Shown: in pieces, positions 47,001 through 59,360 of the stretch
How positions within the stretch are numbered: position 1 is the stretch's first letter
Layout: the number at the start of each line of letters is the position of its first letter
Assembly: GCA_018296165.2 (NCBI GenBank)
Contig: JACKQL020000021.1
Span: 372,001-436,000, forward strand
Direction of reading: 5' to 3'
Length of the DNA stretch: 64,000 bases
Source: Termitomyces sp. T153
Lineage: Eukaryota; Basidiomycota; Agaricomycetes; Agaricales; Lyophyllaceae
The notes under the pieces: generated by a model
Databases searched by the model: none
The model's input: only the letters and a program-made list of their open reading frames with translations
What the model was told of the DNA's origin: nothing
Made by a program: the position numbers and the translations under genes

Positions 47001-48825
47001 ATTTTTCTGTATGGAAAACCTTTGTCAAGCAGAATGTGTGTATAATGTAAGAAAATCTAAATAATATAATAATTCTCCCAATTCCATAATTTCACACTTT
47101 GTGCTGTGTGCTGTGTGAGAGAAATCACAAAATACATCAAATTATCCAACCTTGATAATTTCTGATCTTATGCTGTAAAAGTCTGCTTACTGTCATATGT
47201 CACAATGTGAAATTGGTTTGCAATGTGGAATTTGCATTTAGCAACTAAATACACTTACCCTCCAGGTCCTGAAAAAGAAAACATGAATGAATACAGTATA
47301 TATCATGAATGCTCTATGCTTAGCTTATAGAAAATTGAAGTTGTTAAAATTTAGAAAATCCCAAAGTGTGAAATCAGACTAAGTTTTGTGACCCACCTGG
47401 GCTCAGTAAAACAAATCAACAAAGAGTATGCAAAATATAGTTACACAGAATCCTTTGACTCATACCTGGTGTCTTGAATTGAATTCTCCAAGGAATAGAA
47501 CAAGGTGGAAAGGCCCAGGAAGTGAACATATTTGTGTTTGACTCAAGAAAGTGTGATAATTTAGAGGCTATTAAAACTCTGCATATGGGGCAGAGCACCA
47601 GATTCTACAACCATCTTGACACTTCTTGAAAAATAGTTCATGTAGCTATTTACCACAATTCTGTCAGCCTGGCAACCAAGGAATTCCTACAGAAGGCTTG
47701 TACAGACTTTAAAAATGAGGATTTCACCTTGGTTGAAAATGCAGCTCAAGATTTATAAGATCCTACAGATCACTTAGATTGCACCCTCTCATAGCTTATA
47801 CCAATATTATGATCCATAATAATCTTCCTCAGTAATACATTTTTTCAACTTTTGTAAGATATACCACCATGCAAGCAGCAATTACATTGACAATGAGCAT
47901 TGTTTAAAGCATTGTCCAAGGATTCATTCTAGAATCCCTTCCAAGTGGAGCCAGAACTTGGCCTGTGGCCTGGGTGTGGCAATAATTTCACCTCCCAGAT
48001 TTTTGGTATCTCTGACTCAGTTATGGGCCAACATCTCTCACATGCTATATTTTCCCTAAAAAAAATTACTAGCTAATTGGCTGAAAATTTCATCTCCTGA
48101 CATATGACAATATATTATACTTAATGAAAGTCCGCTTATACCGCCAGTGACCCAGATATGAATTGAAAATTTGGATGACTTCAGCTTCCATCAATATCCT
48201 ACAAATTTCTTAGAAAATAAGAAACTCACATCTCTAGTATACAAAGTATGAGTGTGTCAAGTTTTGTAATTTTCTCATTTGAGGAAGGATGGCCAGAGAC
48301 ATCCCAATGGAAGGGTCATTTTGAACATGAAATGAAATGTGATAGGTATGTGACCCTGCCAAGCTTTAGGAGGTCTGTGAAGAGTCAAGGAGGGATGCTG
48401 AGCTGAGTTTAAATATTTGTCATGCCAATTTGTCCCTCTGTTGTTTGCAAGCTTCCCCCTTCTTATATGCATTATATATGTTCAAATTAAGCCAGATCAG
48501 TAGGGATCATGTACCTCCACTTACATAACAACTTTGAGAAAAATTAGACCTATACCATGCTGACAATACACAAATGAAAGTAGATGAAATAGCAAAATTT
48601 GACCATCCTCACAAGTTTGATTTTTGCTACTTTTTTTGGCTTCATGTACATAGGATATGAGTCAGGGGATTTATGCATAATATGTCTGGCATTGCTGAAA
48701 ATAATCTACAGAAGAATTGAAGGAGAGTTGCAATGTGACAAGTATGTGGCCTTTACCTGTACCATTTCATATCTAGGTCACATTTTATATCTAAGTCACA
48801 TTTCATATCTGAGTCAACCTACAAT
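47001..48825. other. AT-rich stretch without recognised features
   Basis: No coding relic, LTR terminus or RNA gene could be recognised on either strand. Three tandem ATATCTAAGTCACATTT-like units occur around 48768-48815. Confidence 0.4.
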
Positions 48826-49175
48826 TGAGTTGCAAGGCTGAGGTGGTGAGGTTGATTATAGGTAGCAGATTAAGGAGTGATTGTGTGAGTGAAAGGAAAG
48901 TGGACTCAAAGTTTGATTGTGTATTTGTAAAAAGAAAATCATATTTGTTTGAGTCCAAAAAGTTCTCAAGTGCTGGTTTTCCCTCCCAAGAGAGAGAGGA
49001 ACCAGAAGACTCAAGCTAAGTACTGGAGACTGTAAGTATAAGGTAGAGTAAACAATTGGTAGAATGAAGGATTGAATGGGGATGGTGTGTGGGTGACAAA
49101 AGACATGTAATGTAGTGTAACATAGAACTAGTGAGTACATGCACTGCAAGCACAGTGTGAGACAATGGTAACTAA
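48826..49175 (-). mobile_element. Deletion derivative of the DIRS/Ngaro-like element
   Basis: 48826-49020 matches 56705-56905 (for example TTGAGTTGCAAGGC and GAGGAACCAGAAGACTCAAG). 49093-49175 matches 60635-60712 (GTGAGTACATGCACTG). The two outer parts of the element at 56475-60895 are thus joined with the coding interior missing. Confidence 0.7.
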
Positions 49176-49658
49176 GTAAAAGTAATGACTTACCTGTGAG
49201 CACTGTAGTACTTGGTTAGAGTAATACTGATAGTTCTAGGGCTTTCTTGAAGACTTAGCAAGTCCACTCCAATTCCATACTGATGTCTTGAGAAATGTTT
49301 GAGGTTGAGGTTGTTACTTCCAAAATATTTCTATTCTGAATGTAGAGGTGTTTCAACAAACTCCAGCCTAAGTGATTCACTCCCTGGGAACCACTGAGCC
49401 TTTGCCTATCAATTGCCTGTCCATTTGATGATGTATTCCTATACCCGCTGGGGCCTTGCCCTATGTCGGGTTCTAGCTGTATCTAACACCCTACGTAACT
49501 GCTCTGTCGTTTGTAGTCTGCAATCTATTGGCTCCCGCAGATGCGGTTGCCCCTTCGCGCCCGGAAACTGGGCTGGATGCCTCATTATGCCCGTTAGGCT
49601 GGTGTACTGTAAGTTGGTGGCATCAACGTATGCTCGCGTGTCTTCTGCGCTCATGCGC

Positions 49659-52600
49659 TCATTTTCTTCCCCTCCTTTTCATCCCCTTTGGCTTGTCAGT
49701 CACCGCCCTTTCCGGTACTGCTAGGTCCCCGTAGGTCCTCCTAAATCTCCCCGTGCTGTTGATGAACTGGAAAAGAGCTTTTACTACACTTGTGTTGCTA
49801 AGCAGCCTGCTCATGGGCACTGTTCGTAGGTCCACCTCCCTAAATAGGGTGTTCCGCTGTGTTCTGTACGCTTCGCAGTGTACAAGGAAGTGTTCCATGG
49901 TTTCTTCCGCCTGGTTGCACGCTCCGCAAATTGGTGAGTCAGCCTTCTTGAATCTATGCAGGTATTGGTTCAGCGGGCAGTGCCCTGTCCGCAGTTGCGT
50001 CAGAATGGATGCGTGCCATCTTGGGACGCTGGCCAGTGTCTGGAGAATGTTTTGCATGTTGGGTGCATTGGGGTTGACTGCTCGCAGTCTGTCAAATCTG
50101 GGCGCTTTCCTTATGTGTTCCCTGGCGGCTTCCCTCCATCTTTTCTTGTGTGTCGCCAGAACCGCCGCTCTAGATGCCTTCAGCGGCTTTCGCAGTAACG
50201 CTAGGCCTTTCGTTTCCGTGTCCTTGCCCTCCGCTGCTTTCTTGGCCTCCCTATCCGCCCGTTCATTGCCTGGTATGCCTGCATGGCCCGGTGTCCAGTA
50301 CACTCTTATTCGCATACTCGGGTCGATCTCCCTGACCTTCTGGATCCCCTTCAGTATCTCATCCACGATGTACCTTGCTGTCCCCCGTCCCGGCGCTTCC
50401 AGCGCCTTCATCCCCGCCTGATTGTCTGTTCCGACCGTTACCGTTTGTATCCGTCGTCTTCCCCTGTTTCTCCCTCTGACCTCCCTCCTCAACAGCTCGA
50501 ATCCCATCGCCTGCCCCACGCACTCGCCTTCGAACACTGTGTGCTTTTCCTCCCCCCCGATCCGCTTCCTCATCACCTTCGCCTTCTGTCCCTCCCTGTA
50601 TAGAATTGCCGCTGCTCCTATGTTCCCGTGGTGTCCCGACCCGTCCGTGTATATCCTCACGTCTGCCCTGTTGTTTCGCTCTCTCTCCTCCGCCTCGTCT
50701 TTGGACTCTCCCAACATGACTGTGACTGGGCACTCCCAGTCCAGGGGCAGTCGGACTATCTCAATCGTCTCCATGTTCTTCGGGTGTTCTCCCAGCGCTT
50801 TCATGAGGTAGTGTAGAGGTGCTCTGTGGCGCTTCACGAACCTCGCCGCCTTCTCTGCTGGTTTGCGCAGTGGGTGCGTGTCTGGCATTGCTGCTATCCT
50901 TGCCACGGCTGTTACACACATTCTCTGTATCCGTAAGTCCATCGGTTCGATGCCTGCATGTGCCTCTAGCAGGTCTGTCGGCGTTGTCCTCAATGCCCCC
51001 GTGATTTGTAGTGCCCCCATCCGTTGTACCCTCTGCATCTTCTCCAGGAAACCCCTCGCCTTCTGTCTCGTTCCATCCTCCATCCTCACCCCTGATGCGC
51101 ACCACATGTCTGCTGCGTACAGCATGTTGGGTACCACCACGGCCTCATACAACCTCCGCGCCAAACTCCCGCTCACTCCCCCGTTCACCTTTACCAATCT
51201 CTTTGTCTGCATTGCCGCCGCCGTTCCTTTTCCCTGTGCGTAGGCCGCATGTTCCTTGAAGCGAAGTTCTTGGTCTAAAATCACCCCAAGGAACTTGTGG
51301 GACGTCTCCATCCTGATTGCTGTTCCTCCAATTGTGACCATCGGTCGGGTCACCGGCTTTGCTTTTCCGTCTCCTCGTCCCTTGACCTTGCGCCTGGAGA
51401 ACCCCATCCCCACAAACTTCTTGACTTCGTAGATTGAGTGGTGATCCTCCACCCATCTGCTCGCACCTCCCTCTCTCCTCATCATCTCTTCTACCTTCCT
51501 TGCTGCCTCTTCCATGTCACCACCATCCGCTGCCACGTACGCGTCATCTGCGAATGACCCCGCTAGTTCACCGTCCTCTCCTCTTGCTCCTTCTATCTGC
51601 CTTGCATTGTAGAAATTGTAGCAGATTCCGGACGTGTTACAACCCTGGTCCAGCCCGCTGTTCACCGGTATACGTCGCGACTTGTAATTGTCAAATGTTA
51701 TTATGGTCTCCCTCCCTTCGAGCTTCCTCGCAAACCATCCCACTACCTCCTCTGGGACCCCTTTCCTTCTCATGTCCCTCAGCAGCACCCTGGGACCGTG
51801 TTCAGGAACGCCCCTTTCACGTCCATGAAAACCACCATGACTTCTCTGCCTCTCCTCCACGCATCCTTCACGAACGAGGTCAGAACATGTAACGAGTCCG
51901 TTGTTGATCTCCCTGGGCGGCCGCCAAACTGGTACCTCGGCAGTATGTTTGTCTTCTCCGCAAAGAATGCCAGCTTCGTTTTAATGCAAGACGAAAGTAC
52001 CTTGGCCACTGTGTCCAGCAGTGCGATGGGCCGATACGAATTCGGGTTGCTGTAGTCATCGCGGTTCGGCTTCCGCAACACTGCAGTCTTGAAGACTTTC
52101 CACCGCGTCGGGTACACCTTGTGCTCAAACGTGGCTCTGAAGATTGGCCCCAGGTAGGGGACGATCGTGGACCTCATCTTCTTCAACACTACATTCGGTA
52201 TGCCGCTTAGCCCCGGCGCTTTGTGCGGCTTCAGTTTCTCTATCGCAGCGTGTACCTCCCTGTCTGTGATCTCCGTCCACGTGAAAGCTGCCTCGTGCAC
52301 TTCCCTGTCGCCCTCTTCCTCTCCTTCCACCGGGTCCTCATAGAAGAACGCCTCATGAAACAGCCTCGCTTTCCCCTCGTTGTCCTCAACCTCCACGTTC
52401 CTGCCCCCCACTTCCTCTCTCAGCATCGGTGTCCTTGCCTTTCCCCCGTCACTCGGAGCCATCGCCACGAATGTATTTGCGTCCCAAATTGACTTCGCAT
52501 CCACTGACTCTAGCCATCCCTCCCAGTGCCTCCTACTTGTGTCTCTGATGGCTTGGCCGTAGTTGTTCCGTGCTCTTCGAAAGGCTTCGTGCGCTGGGTG

Positions 52601-53698
52601 GTCCCCAATGTCCTTCACCCTGTACGATTCTCTGCCCATTGCACGTACTCTCCTCCTCATTGCTGTCAAGTCTTTCGTCCACCACCTCTTCATCCCTGTG
52701 GACTCCTTCCTCACCGGTACCGTCGCCGTTACTGCCCCCTCCAGCGCCCTCATTACTGCCTCCAGCCTGTCTTCCACCTCCTCTTTCCTTGTTATTCTGT
52801 CGCTCGACACCCCTTCCAGCCTCCTCTCCAACTCCTCCGTAAATTCCTCCCAGTCTACCTCCTTGAAGTCCCTGGTCTCCTCCACCTCCCTCCTTTCTAC
52901 CATCGTTGCGCACTCCATGATTACCGGGAAATGGTCTGCCTTTGGTAGCTGTTCGCTGTGTAGGACTTCACATCGTACTATTTGGCTTTGGAAAGAGTCA
53001 GTGACGAATACGTTGTCTGGCCTTGTTAGGTTCTTCGTGCTCTTTGCCCGCAGTGTCGGCACGTACGGCCTCAGGACCATGTTCATCCTGTGTCTTGTCA
53101 CCATAGCTATAAGCTCTTCCGCGGCGTCTACGTTCCTCCTTGTGAAGAGATGTGCATTGCGTGGCTCATCCCACATCAGGTAATGCCTGTTGAAATCTCC
53201 CACCCATATGTCCGCTGTGTTCCTGCCCCTTGTCCTCCTGCCCTCGGCACTCCTCAAGTAGAAATCCAGAGCCCACACGCTCCTCGAGTGGTCACAGTTG
53301 TTATAAATATTGAAAATGCGCACTGTTCTCTCCTCCGTCTCTATGCTGATTCCCACCACGTCCGAGCTTTCTATATTCAGCCTCTTCCATCTATCTGTCG
53401 CGATGTTCTTGTTTACCATCATTACCACCCTTGTTTTGTCGGTATTGTCCTTGTCATGCAATTTCGGATATACTGGCCGCCATATCTGCGTTGCTCTCGA
53501 CTTCTTGTTGAAGTCGAAATACGGTTCCTGTAGGCACACGACATCCGTACCTCTCTCCAGTGTGTTAAGCATTGCATGCTGCGCTGTCAGTGATTTGTCT
53601 AGGTTCTGCTGCCATATGACGAGTCTCGCCCTTCCTCTCATCCTCCCCCCTCCGTCCGTGCCCTCTCTGTTGTCATACCTCGTGGACTCTCCCGTCAT
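49659..53698 (-). pseudogene. LINE ORF2 (endonuclease-RT-RNase H) with one frameshift
   Basis: The first part (53698-51779, 639 codons) has an AP-like endonuclease (WQQNLDKS, VCLQEPYF, WVGDFNRHYLMWD, PKADHFPVIM) and early reverse transcriptase (KAPGLSGIPNVVLK, YRPIALL, QFGGRPGRSTTD, VFMDVKGAFLNTVP). Near 51790-51805 the frame shifts by one base, and the second open part (to 49659) continues with VLLRDMRRKG, GLDQGCNTSG and the catalytic FADDAY. RNase H follows (IYTDGSG, GTDNQAG, HAGIPGNERAD) and a CCHC knuckle (CGACNQAEETMEHFLVHC). One indel is the only lesion seen. Close to autonomous, but inactive as it stands. Confidence 0.93.
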
Positions 53699-53787
53699 TG
53701 GGAAGGCCTGGGGGTTGTCTGCCGTGCTTGTCCTCCCGGCGTCTCAATGGCAGACATAAAGCTGTTGAACTGGTCCTCGCTCCACGA

Positions 53788-55512
53788 TCATGCGTTGGTC
53801 TGTTCTCCCGCCTCTTGGCTACCTATCTCGCTGTCCCACCTGTAGCTGTCCAGCGTTAGTTGGGTTCCCCCTGACCTCCTGGGTGTTCCTGTCCTTGCCT
53901 CGTCTCTCGGTCTCTCCGTGTGCGTTTCAGGGCCTGTTGAGCCCCCTCCTCCTCCTTGGCCGACCTGTCCCCCGGCTAGTCGCCCTTGTCCCAATCCCTT
54001 CCTACTCGCATCGGCGTCGATATATTCTCCTGTGGTAAGTCTGCTGTCCCCTACCCTTTCCCATGTCCATTGTTGCTCCGTAAGATAAAATTTGTACCTC
54101 ATTTCTGGCATGCACTCCGACAGTTTGGTCTTGGCTTTGATGAAGGCTGGACACATCCTCAACACCGAGGGATGATCGTGCTTGGCTCCCTTCGCTTTGC
54201 AGCTCACGCAACTAAATGCTTTCGGTTCAGTCTCTGTGCAGTCCTTTGTGCAATGAGCCTTCCCGCACATGCCGCACGTGTCGGCCTCCTGCTTGCATTC
54301 ACTGGCTAAGTGGCCTCTCCCATACCTTTGGCATTTGAGGCAACGCCTCGGCTCCAGGTCCAGTTTCCTTGCGTTCACCCTCTTCCCCTCGATTACTAGG
54401 CCGTGCCTTATCACCTTGTTGGCTCCCCTGTCCGTCGCGCAGGATATCACAAGGTGTGCAACCCTTTGTTTCTCATGTCTGGCTTGCGGCGCCCTTGCCC
54501 ACTTAGCTGTGACGATCTCCCCAGGGTGGAGCCCATTTCTGCTCTCGATTGCCCCCAGGCGTTCCGTTGGATCATCGCCGAGACCTATGGGTACGAATTC
54601 CACAAATACGTTGTATACCCTGTCTTTGACCATTGCCCCCGCTCCAAATCTGCTCAGGAAGGTCCTGCGGACGTCGGGTTTGGCTAGCCACTCGGCCGCA
54701 TCTGTGGAATTCAGTTTGTATAAGACCCCTCCATTTCTCAGTTTCCTGGCTGACAGGAATTCGATCTCTGGGCTATCCATGCCCTGTATCCCCATCAGCT
54801 CTTTGGCCACTTTGGCCTTCTCTATCAGCTCCTTCTCCGTTAGATCCTTCCAACCCCTGCCCCCCTCGGTGTTGTCTACAATGAGTTGCCTTGTCCTGTC
54901 TTTCGCTCGCCGTTCTACATCTTCCCGTTCGGCTCTGCGTGCGGCCTGTGCATAACTCACTGTGTGGTTCCTCGGGGCCTCCTCCTCTCCCTCATCTCCT
55001 CCGGTTCTCACCTCCTTTGTGGTGCTTTCCTCCCTCCTCATGTCCACCACCTGTCCTTCCTCCACCCTCTCTACCAGCTCCTTTGTTTGCTCCGCCATTT
55101 CCGTTATCGTCTTCACCGTTGCCTCCACCAAGGTTTCCAACGCCTCTCTGTATTTGTCCATCGCCTTCCCTACTTTCTCCATCACCATTTTCCCCGTCTC
55201 TTCAACCTTCACCTCTTCCAGCCCTATCGCTATCGCTTTCATTCCATCCTTCACATCCTGTGGTATGTCCTTCCTCGTGTATAACGTGACTAGTGCTTTC
55301 CTCAGGCCGTCCAGACTCATGGGCTCGTCTTCGGATGCGAGTGCGCCATTTTCTAGCAGCCACGCTCTGGCTCCCTTTGCCATTTGTACCTTTGGCTGAA
55401 GTCCCCTAGTGGCGCTCCGCGTTGTTGCGCCTGGTGCACCGTTTGACGTTTTACGTGTCATCTGGCTCGCTTCCTTCGCCGTCGTGCCCCCGCTATTGCT
55501 GTTGGCCGGCAT
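53788..55512 (-). CDS. LINE ORF1, Gag-like RNA-binding protein (574 aa)
   Basis: Probably coats the element RNA. From the first ATG: a low-complexity start, then a Glu/Lys-rich helical region (about 75-190) likely to form a coiled coil. Next comes a globular part and, near 405-470, three Cys/His clusters: CLKCQRYGRGHLASEC, CGMCGKAHCTKDC and CVSCKAKG..H. A Gly-rich tail follows. The reading frame is intact. It ends 89 bp before ORF2 begins. Confidence 0.9.
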   Translation of the reverse strand: MPANSNSGGTTAKEASQMTRKTSNGAPGATTRSATRGLQPKVQMAKGARAWLLENGALASEDEPMSLDGLRKALVTLYTRKDIPQDVKDGMKAIAIGLEEVKVEETGKMVMEKVGKAMDKYREALETLVEATVKTITEMAEQTKELVERVEEGQVVDMRREESTTKEVRTGGDEGEEEAPRNHTVSYAQAARRAEREDVERRAKDRTRQLIVDNTEGGRGWKDLTEKELIEKAKVAKELMGIQGMDSPEIEFLSARKLRNGGVLYKLNSTDAAEWLAKPDVRRTFLSRFGAGAMVKDRVYNVFVEFVPIGLGDDPTERLGAIESRNGLHPGEIVTAKWARAPQARHEKQRVAHLVISCATDRGANKVIRHGLVIEGKRVNARKLDLEPRRCLKCQRYGRGHLASECKQEADTCGMCGKAHCTKDCTETEPKAFSCVSCKAKGAKHDHPSVLRMCPAFIKAKTKLSECMPEMRYKFYLTEQQWTWERVGDSRLTTGEYIDADASRKGLGQGRLAGGQVGQGGGGGSTGPETHTERPRDEARTGTPRRSGGTQLTLDSYRWDSEIGSQEAGEQTNA

Positions 55513-55688
55513 CTCGTATACGTGTTTGATGTTCTTTAGAGAGTGTTAAGAGGTGTTTTTATAGAGCTATCTACTTCCAATCCCTTGCCCCCTCTTTCCT
55601 ATGGTCCGTCCGAGCCTAAAAACTCGGTTTCCCACGGTGGTCAGATGGTGGTTTAAGATCAAAAGCGGTCCCTCTGCCTGTCCATTTG

Positions 55689-56470
55689 TTACTCTACTTG
55701 GGCTATTTATACCTCTTTCTACAATGGACAGACCACCCCCTGCACATGACTTTTGGTCCCATACTTTCCAGTCCATTATTCATAACTGTTATTCTAATTC
55801 CCCCTTTTAGGATGCCTGTTTCAGTACCACAGGCTAGTTCCTTGTGCCATCATTCCTCCTTTGCATTCTTAGCTTCCATTTGCACAATTTATCTCTTCCT
55901 CCTTTGTATTTCTTCCATTCATCTTTTCCCTCCCATTCATTTCATTCATCTTCCTTGATTCATTTCATATCCTTCCCCATTCAGTTTCTTCCCTTCTTCT
56001 TCCTTTATTCATTTCATATTCTTCCCCATTCAGGTTCTTTCCCATCCAGGTTCTTCCATTCATCTTCCTTTATTCTTTTCATATTCTTCCATTCATCTTT
56101 CTTTCCCTTCCCTTCATTCCATTCATTTCATATCCTTCCATTCCATTCTTTCTCATTCATTCCCACTTTACCTCCTTTCAGTCAACATTCCAATCTGGTC
56201 ATTCTTAGATCAGATCTAGATCTTGCCAGAATTGATGCCACTCAGGTGCCTTTGCCAGTCCCATGCTTCCCCTCCCATTACAGTGATTGGACTATTATTG
56301 AGTGTATAGTCTATTATAGTCCTTGTCCTATCCTGTTCTGTATTTCTTCTGGTGTATTTTAAAGGGATAATGTTGCTGGAACTTGTTTTACCAGGAGGCT
56401 TACAGTTTTCAGCCTTAATAAATGTTTGTTTTGACTTCTGGTGTTTTATTATGTTCCCAATAGTGTGACA
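55689..56470 (+). repeat. Pyrimidine-rich low-complexity region
   Basis: T/C-rich with recurrent CATTCATTTCATATTCTTCC-like phrases between about 55850 and 56200, then an AT-rich segment with AATAAATG near 56418. No gene. The target of the LINE insertion begins here. Confidence 0.7.
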
Positions 56471-56939
56471 ACATTGTATCAGTGCAGTGTGAGACAATGA
56501 TTTGTTTGGATTGCACTCACAGGTATAAATGTCCTATAGAACAATGAGAGAAGACAATGATAAGGAATATAAGTGAGATAAAGGGAGGACAGTGATAAGT
56601 GGAAGAGAGAGAGACAATGCACAAACAGTAATCTAATCTGTTGCCCAAATTAACTCTGAGCAAGCCCCCCATCACATCTTGCCCAATCTATTAATTCAGT
56701 GTGATTGAGTTGCAAGGCCAAGGTGGTGAGGTTGATTATGGGTAGCAGATTAAGGAGTGGTTGTGTGGGTGAAAGAAAAGTGGACTCAAAGTTTGATCAT
56801 GTGTTTGCAAAAAGAAAATGGTATTTCTTTGAGTCTGAAAAGTTCTCAAGCACCATTTTTCCCTCCCAAAAGAGAGAGGAACCAGAAGACTCAAGCTATG
56901 GCAGTGAAGTCTCATAGAGTTGGAGATTAGAAAGGGACT

Positions 56940-57560
56940 AGATGAGTGTGTGCCAAGTGAAGGAGGGAAGAAAGATACAAGATTTGTGTGGGCTCATTCT
57001 CAATATACAGCTTGTATGAGTTGCTATGCTACCAGCCAAGGAGCTGGATCTCATAGTCTGAGTAGTCCACTGCTGCAGCCACTGATGCTGCACCCTATCT
57101 GAAGCTGTGTTCTGTATAGCATTTGGGGCTGAGTCCTGCAAGGGATGGTGTGTCCTGGATGGCCTTGACAAAGTAGTTGTAGGACATTGCCCTGCTATTG
57201 GTCTGCTCAAAGAGTGAGGCATTGCCTGCACATGGGAGCTTGCTGAACAGGTATTTGAGGGTGGCAATGGGGCAGGTGGGAAGGCCAGGTGCAGCCACAA
57301 TGGTGATTGTAACCCCTTTCTAGAAAGGGTCAGTCTTGGAAACTGGCAGGGTGACATGAGCATGGGTGGCTGTTGCAAAGTTGGGAATGAATGTGATGGA
57401 TTTGCATGAGAGACTAAGGCTGGGGCTATACTTTCCTCCCTTTTCCACTGTGAACTTGCCACTGCAGAGAAGTGCTGAGTGAGCAAGGCAGCACACAGCA
57501 TAAATGGTGCTGTGGCCCACAGTGGTTCTGAGCTGGAGTTGGGAAAGTAGAGCCATGAGG
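56940..57560 (-). pseudogene. Tyrosine recombinase of the DIRS/Ngaro-like element
   Basis: The frame from 57556 reads LCSGKFTVEKGGKYSPS, a VTLPVSKTDPF strand and TCPIATLKYLFS. Then come the catalytic HSFR box, followed by a stop where CGA is expected, and WYSNSYKLYIE, with the expected nucleophilic Tyr. The HxxR and Y elements of the family are thus visible. It would integrate the circular cDNA. Stops after PVSKTDPF and after HSFR. Confidence 0.8.
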
Positions 57561-57698
57561 ATGGGCAGGGTGACAGGCTGGACAGGGCATCAATCATGCT
57601 TGCTATGGTAGCGCTTGATGCTCCAGATGAGCATTAAACCAGTGAGGATTTAATTGCAGTAAAGAGGAGTCTGCTGTTGACATGAAGAGATCAAACTG

Positions 57699-58577
57699 CT
57701 AACAAGTAAGCCTTGATTGTTTTAGGCTGGACTCTGCCTCTGAGGCTTGTGACCCAGGCAAGGATAGCAGATTGTGAGGCAGGGAATATGGAGCCATTGG
57801 CATTGTAAAGGTGCTGCACAAATAGGATGAACTGTCTTTGGCCTGTAGAGTATGTATGTCAAGTGCTTGTGATGAGCCTGTGCCATAGGTAAAATGCAAC
57901 AGCTTGTGGGTGGTGCCTATTTTGCTGATACCACCAAGTTGGAGGCATTTTGAGGCCAGTTTCTTGTTGAGCCAAGGAGCAATCAAGAACATGTATGAGA
58001 AGGAGAAGCAAGAAGCAGCATCAGCAATGGAATTATCAACAGAAAAAAGCCACTTAGAAGAAAAGGAGAAGTTGAGATGGCAGGCAAGGGCTATCAAGTG
58101 CTTCACAAATTTCATTGTTGGCATGGATCTGATTGTTATGCTGCAAATTGCATTATAAACAGCCTCATTGTCTACATGAAAAACAATGTGGTGCCCTCTA
58201 AAGGATTTGCCCCAGCAGAGGATTGAGTAGATGACAGAAAACATTTCCTTGACCTGGATATGTTCATGCTGTAGGCATCAAGAGCAGTGGGCTGAGAACC
58301 ATTCCATGCCAAGATGCCCACCAAGGCCCTTGGTGCTGCTAGCATCAGTATAAATGTTGATTGTAGTGTGTGATGGTGTTAGGAAGCACACTCTGTTCCA
58401 TTTTTGAGCAATGGCATGCCACCTGATGAAGGGTGTGGATGGGAAGGTGGCCACAAAATTGTAGAGCCCTTGGAGGAAAGCATGGGAAGCTGGAATGACT
58501 TGGGAGGTAAACTGTAAGAAACCTGTCAGCCTGTCAAGCTCACAGTGTGTGCAGCAGCAGTGTGCCATCCAAGCCAT
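57699..58577 (-). pseudogene. RNase H domain of the DIRS/Ngaro-like element
   Basis: INIYTDASSTKGLGGHLG (about 58370-58310) gives the first catalytic Asp. Then WGKSFRGHHIVFHVDNEAVYNAI and DNSIADAASCFSF give the others. Layout matches the DIRS-type RNase H after RT. The stretch 57699-58244 is open for 181 codons. Confidence 0.85.
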
Positions 58578-58599
58578 GGTTAGTTCTCTCAGCTAGGTG

Positions 58600-59360
58600 A
58601 GCTTGTCAATGGGCAGGCACACTTCCATTGCAACTGAGTCTAGTTCCAGGCCAAGGAACTTGATGCAAGTGTTGGGGCTGACAATTTTTGATGCTTGGAA
58701 TGTCAGGCCTAGCTAGACCCTGATGTCCAGCACTCACTGCAATGTGCCCAGTATGGCAAGTGAGGCAGGAGGGGGGATGCTGAGGAAATTGTCCAGGTAG
58801 TGGCAAATTTGTGTGAGTATGTTACACTGAAGTATCCAATGTAAGGCCTTGGCAAACAGGTTGAAGATATAGGGCACTGAGTGGCCCCCAAACACTAGCA
58901 TGACATTGTAGTAGTACTTGCTGAGCCATTCAAAGCCTAGCAGTGTCCAGTCCTCTACACAAATGGGTATGTAGTGGAACATGGATTCAAGGTTGAGTTT
59001 CAGCATTAAGGAACCTGGCCCTGACACTATGAGGTCACTGCTGGCCCAATCAATCATGTCATACTCAATCAAGGCTTCAGTGTTGTGGATCCCATCATTT
59101 ACAGACTGGCTCTTTGGCTATGAGAAGTGGTGGATCCTGCAGATCTTTGATGAATGCTTGTGTGTGATGGCTCCAATGGGTGGAGTGCAAAAGTTGGAAA
59201 AGGGGGGTGATGGGATGGGTCCATGCATGTGCCTGTTAGCAGTCTGTGCAGTGATGTTGGCTGACAGGGTGTCAATAGTGACAGGTTTGGTAAATGCAGA
59301 GCTGAGGTTATTGCATAATTGGTGCAGGGTGCAATTGCCAGAGAAGCCAAGGTTTGCACT
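58600..59360 (-). pseudogene. Reverse transcriptase of the DIRS/Ngaro-like element
   Basis: PPFPTFALHPLEPSHTS and HHLSH-like text precede MLKLNLESMFHYIPICVEDWTLLGFEW, KYYYNVMLVFGGHSVPYIFNLFAKALHWIL and HYLDNF. In the last motif the catalytic YLDD has become YLDN. The FGGHSVPYIFNLFA block is diagnostic of DIRS-type RT. Confidence 0.88.

Larger units (their letters stand above)
49428..55674 (-). mobile_element. Full-length Tad1-like LINE (non-LTR retrotransposon)
   Basis: 6.25 kb, CpG-rich inside CpG-poor surroundings. Flanked by the perfect 14-bp target duplication TGCCTGTCCATTTG (49414-49427 and 55675-55688). Minus-strand order: 5' UTR, ORF1, ORF2 (endonuclease, reverse transcriptase, RNase H, CCHC), short 3' UTR ending AGGAATACATCAT with no poly(A). 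It moves by target-primed reverse transcription. Full length and a perfect duplication mark it as young. Confidence 0.93.

Noticed and set aside
49753..54955. Long plus-strand ORFs opposite the LINE (for example 49753-50421, 52563-53183, 54269-54955)
   Set aside because: Shadows of the minus-strand LINE ORFs in GC-rich DNA. The minus-strand frames carry the catalytic motifs.
56938..57597. 219-codon minus-strand ORF opening with MIDALSSLSPC
   Set aside because: Alternate frame of the tyrosine recombinase. The motif-bearing frame is the one from 57556.
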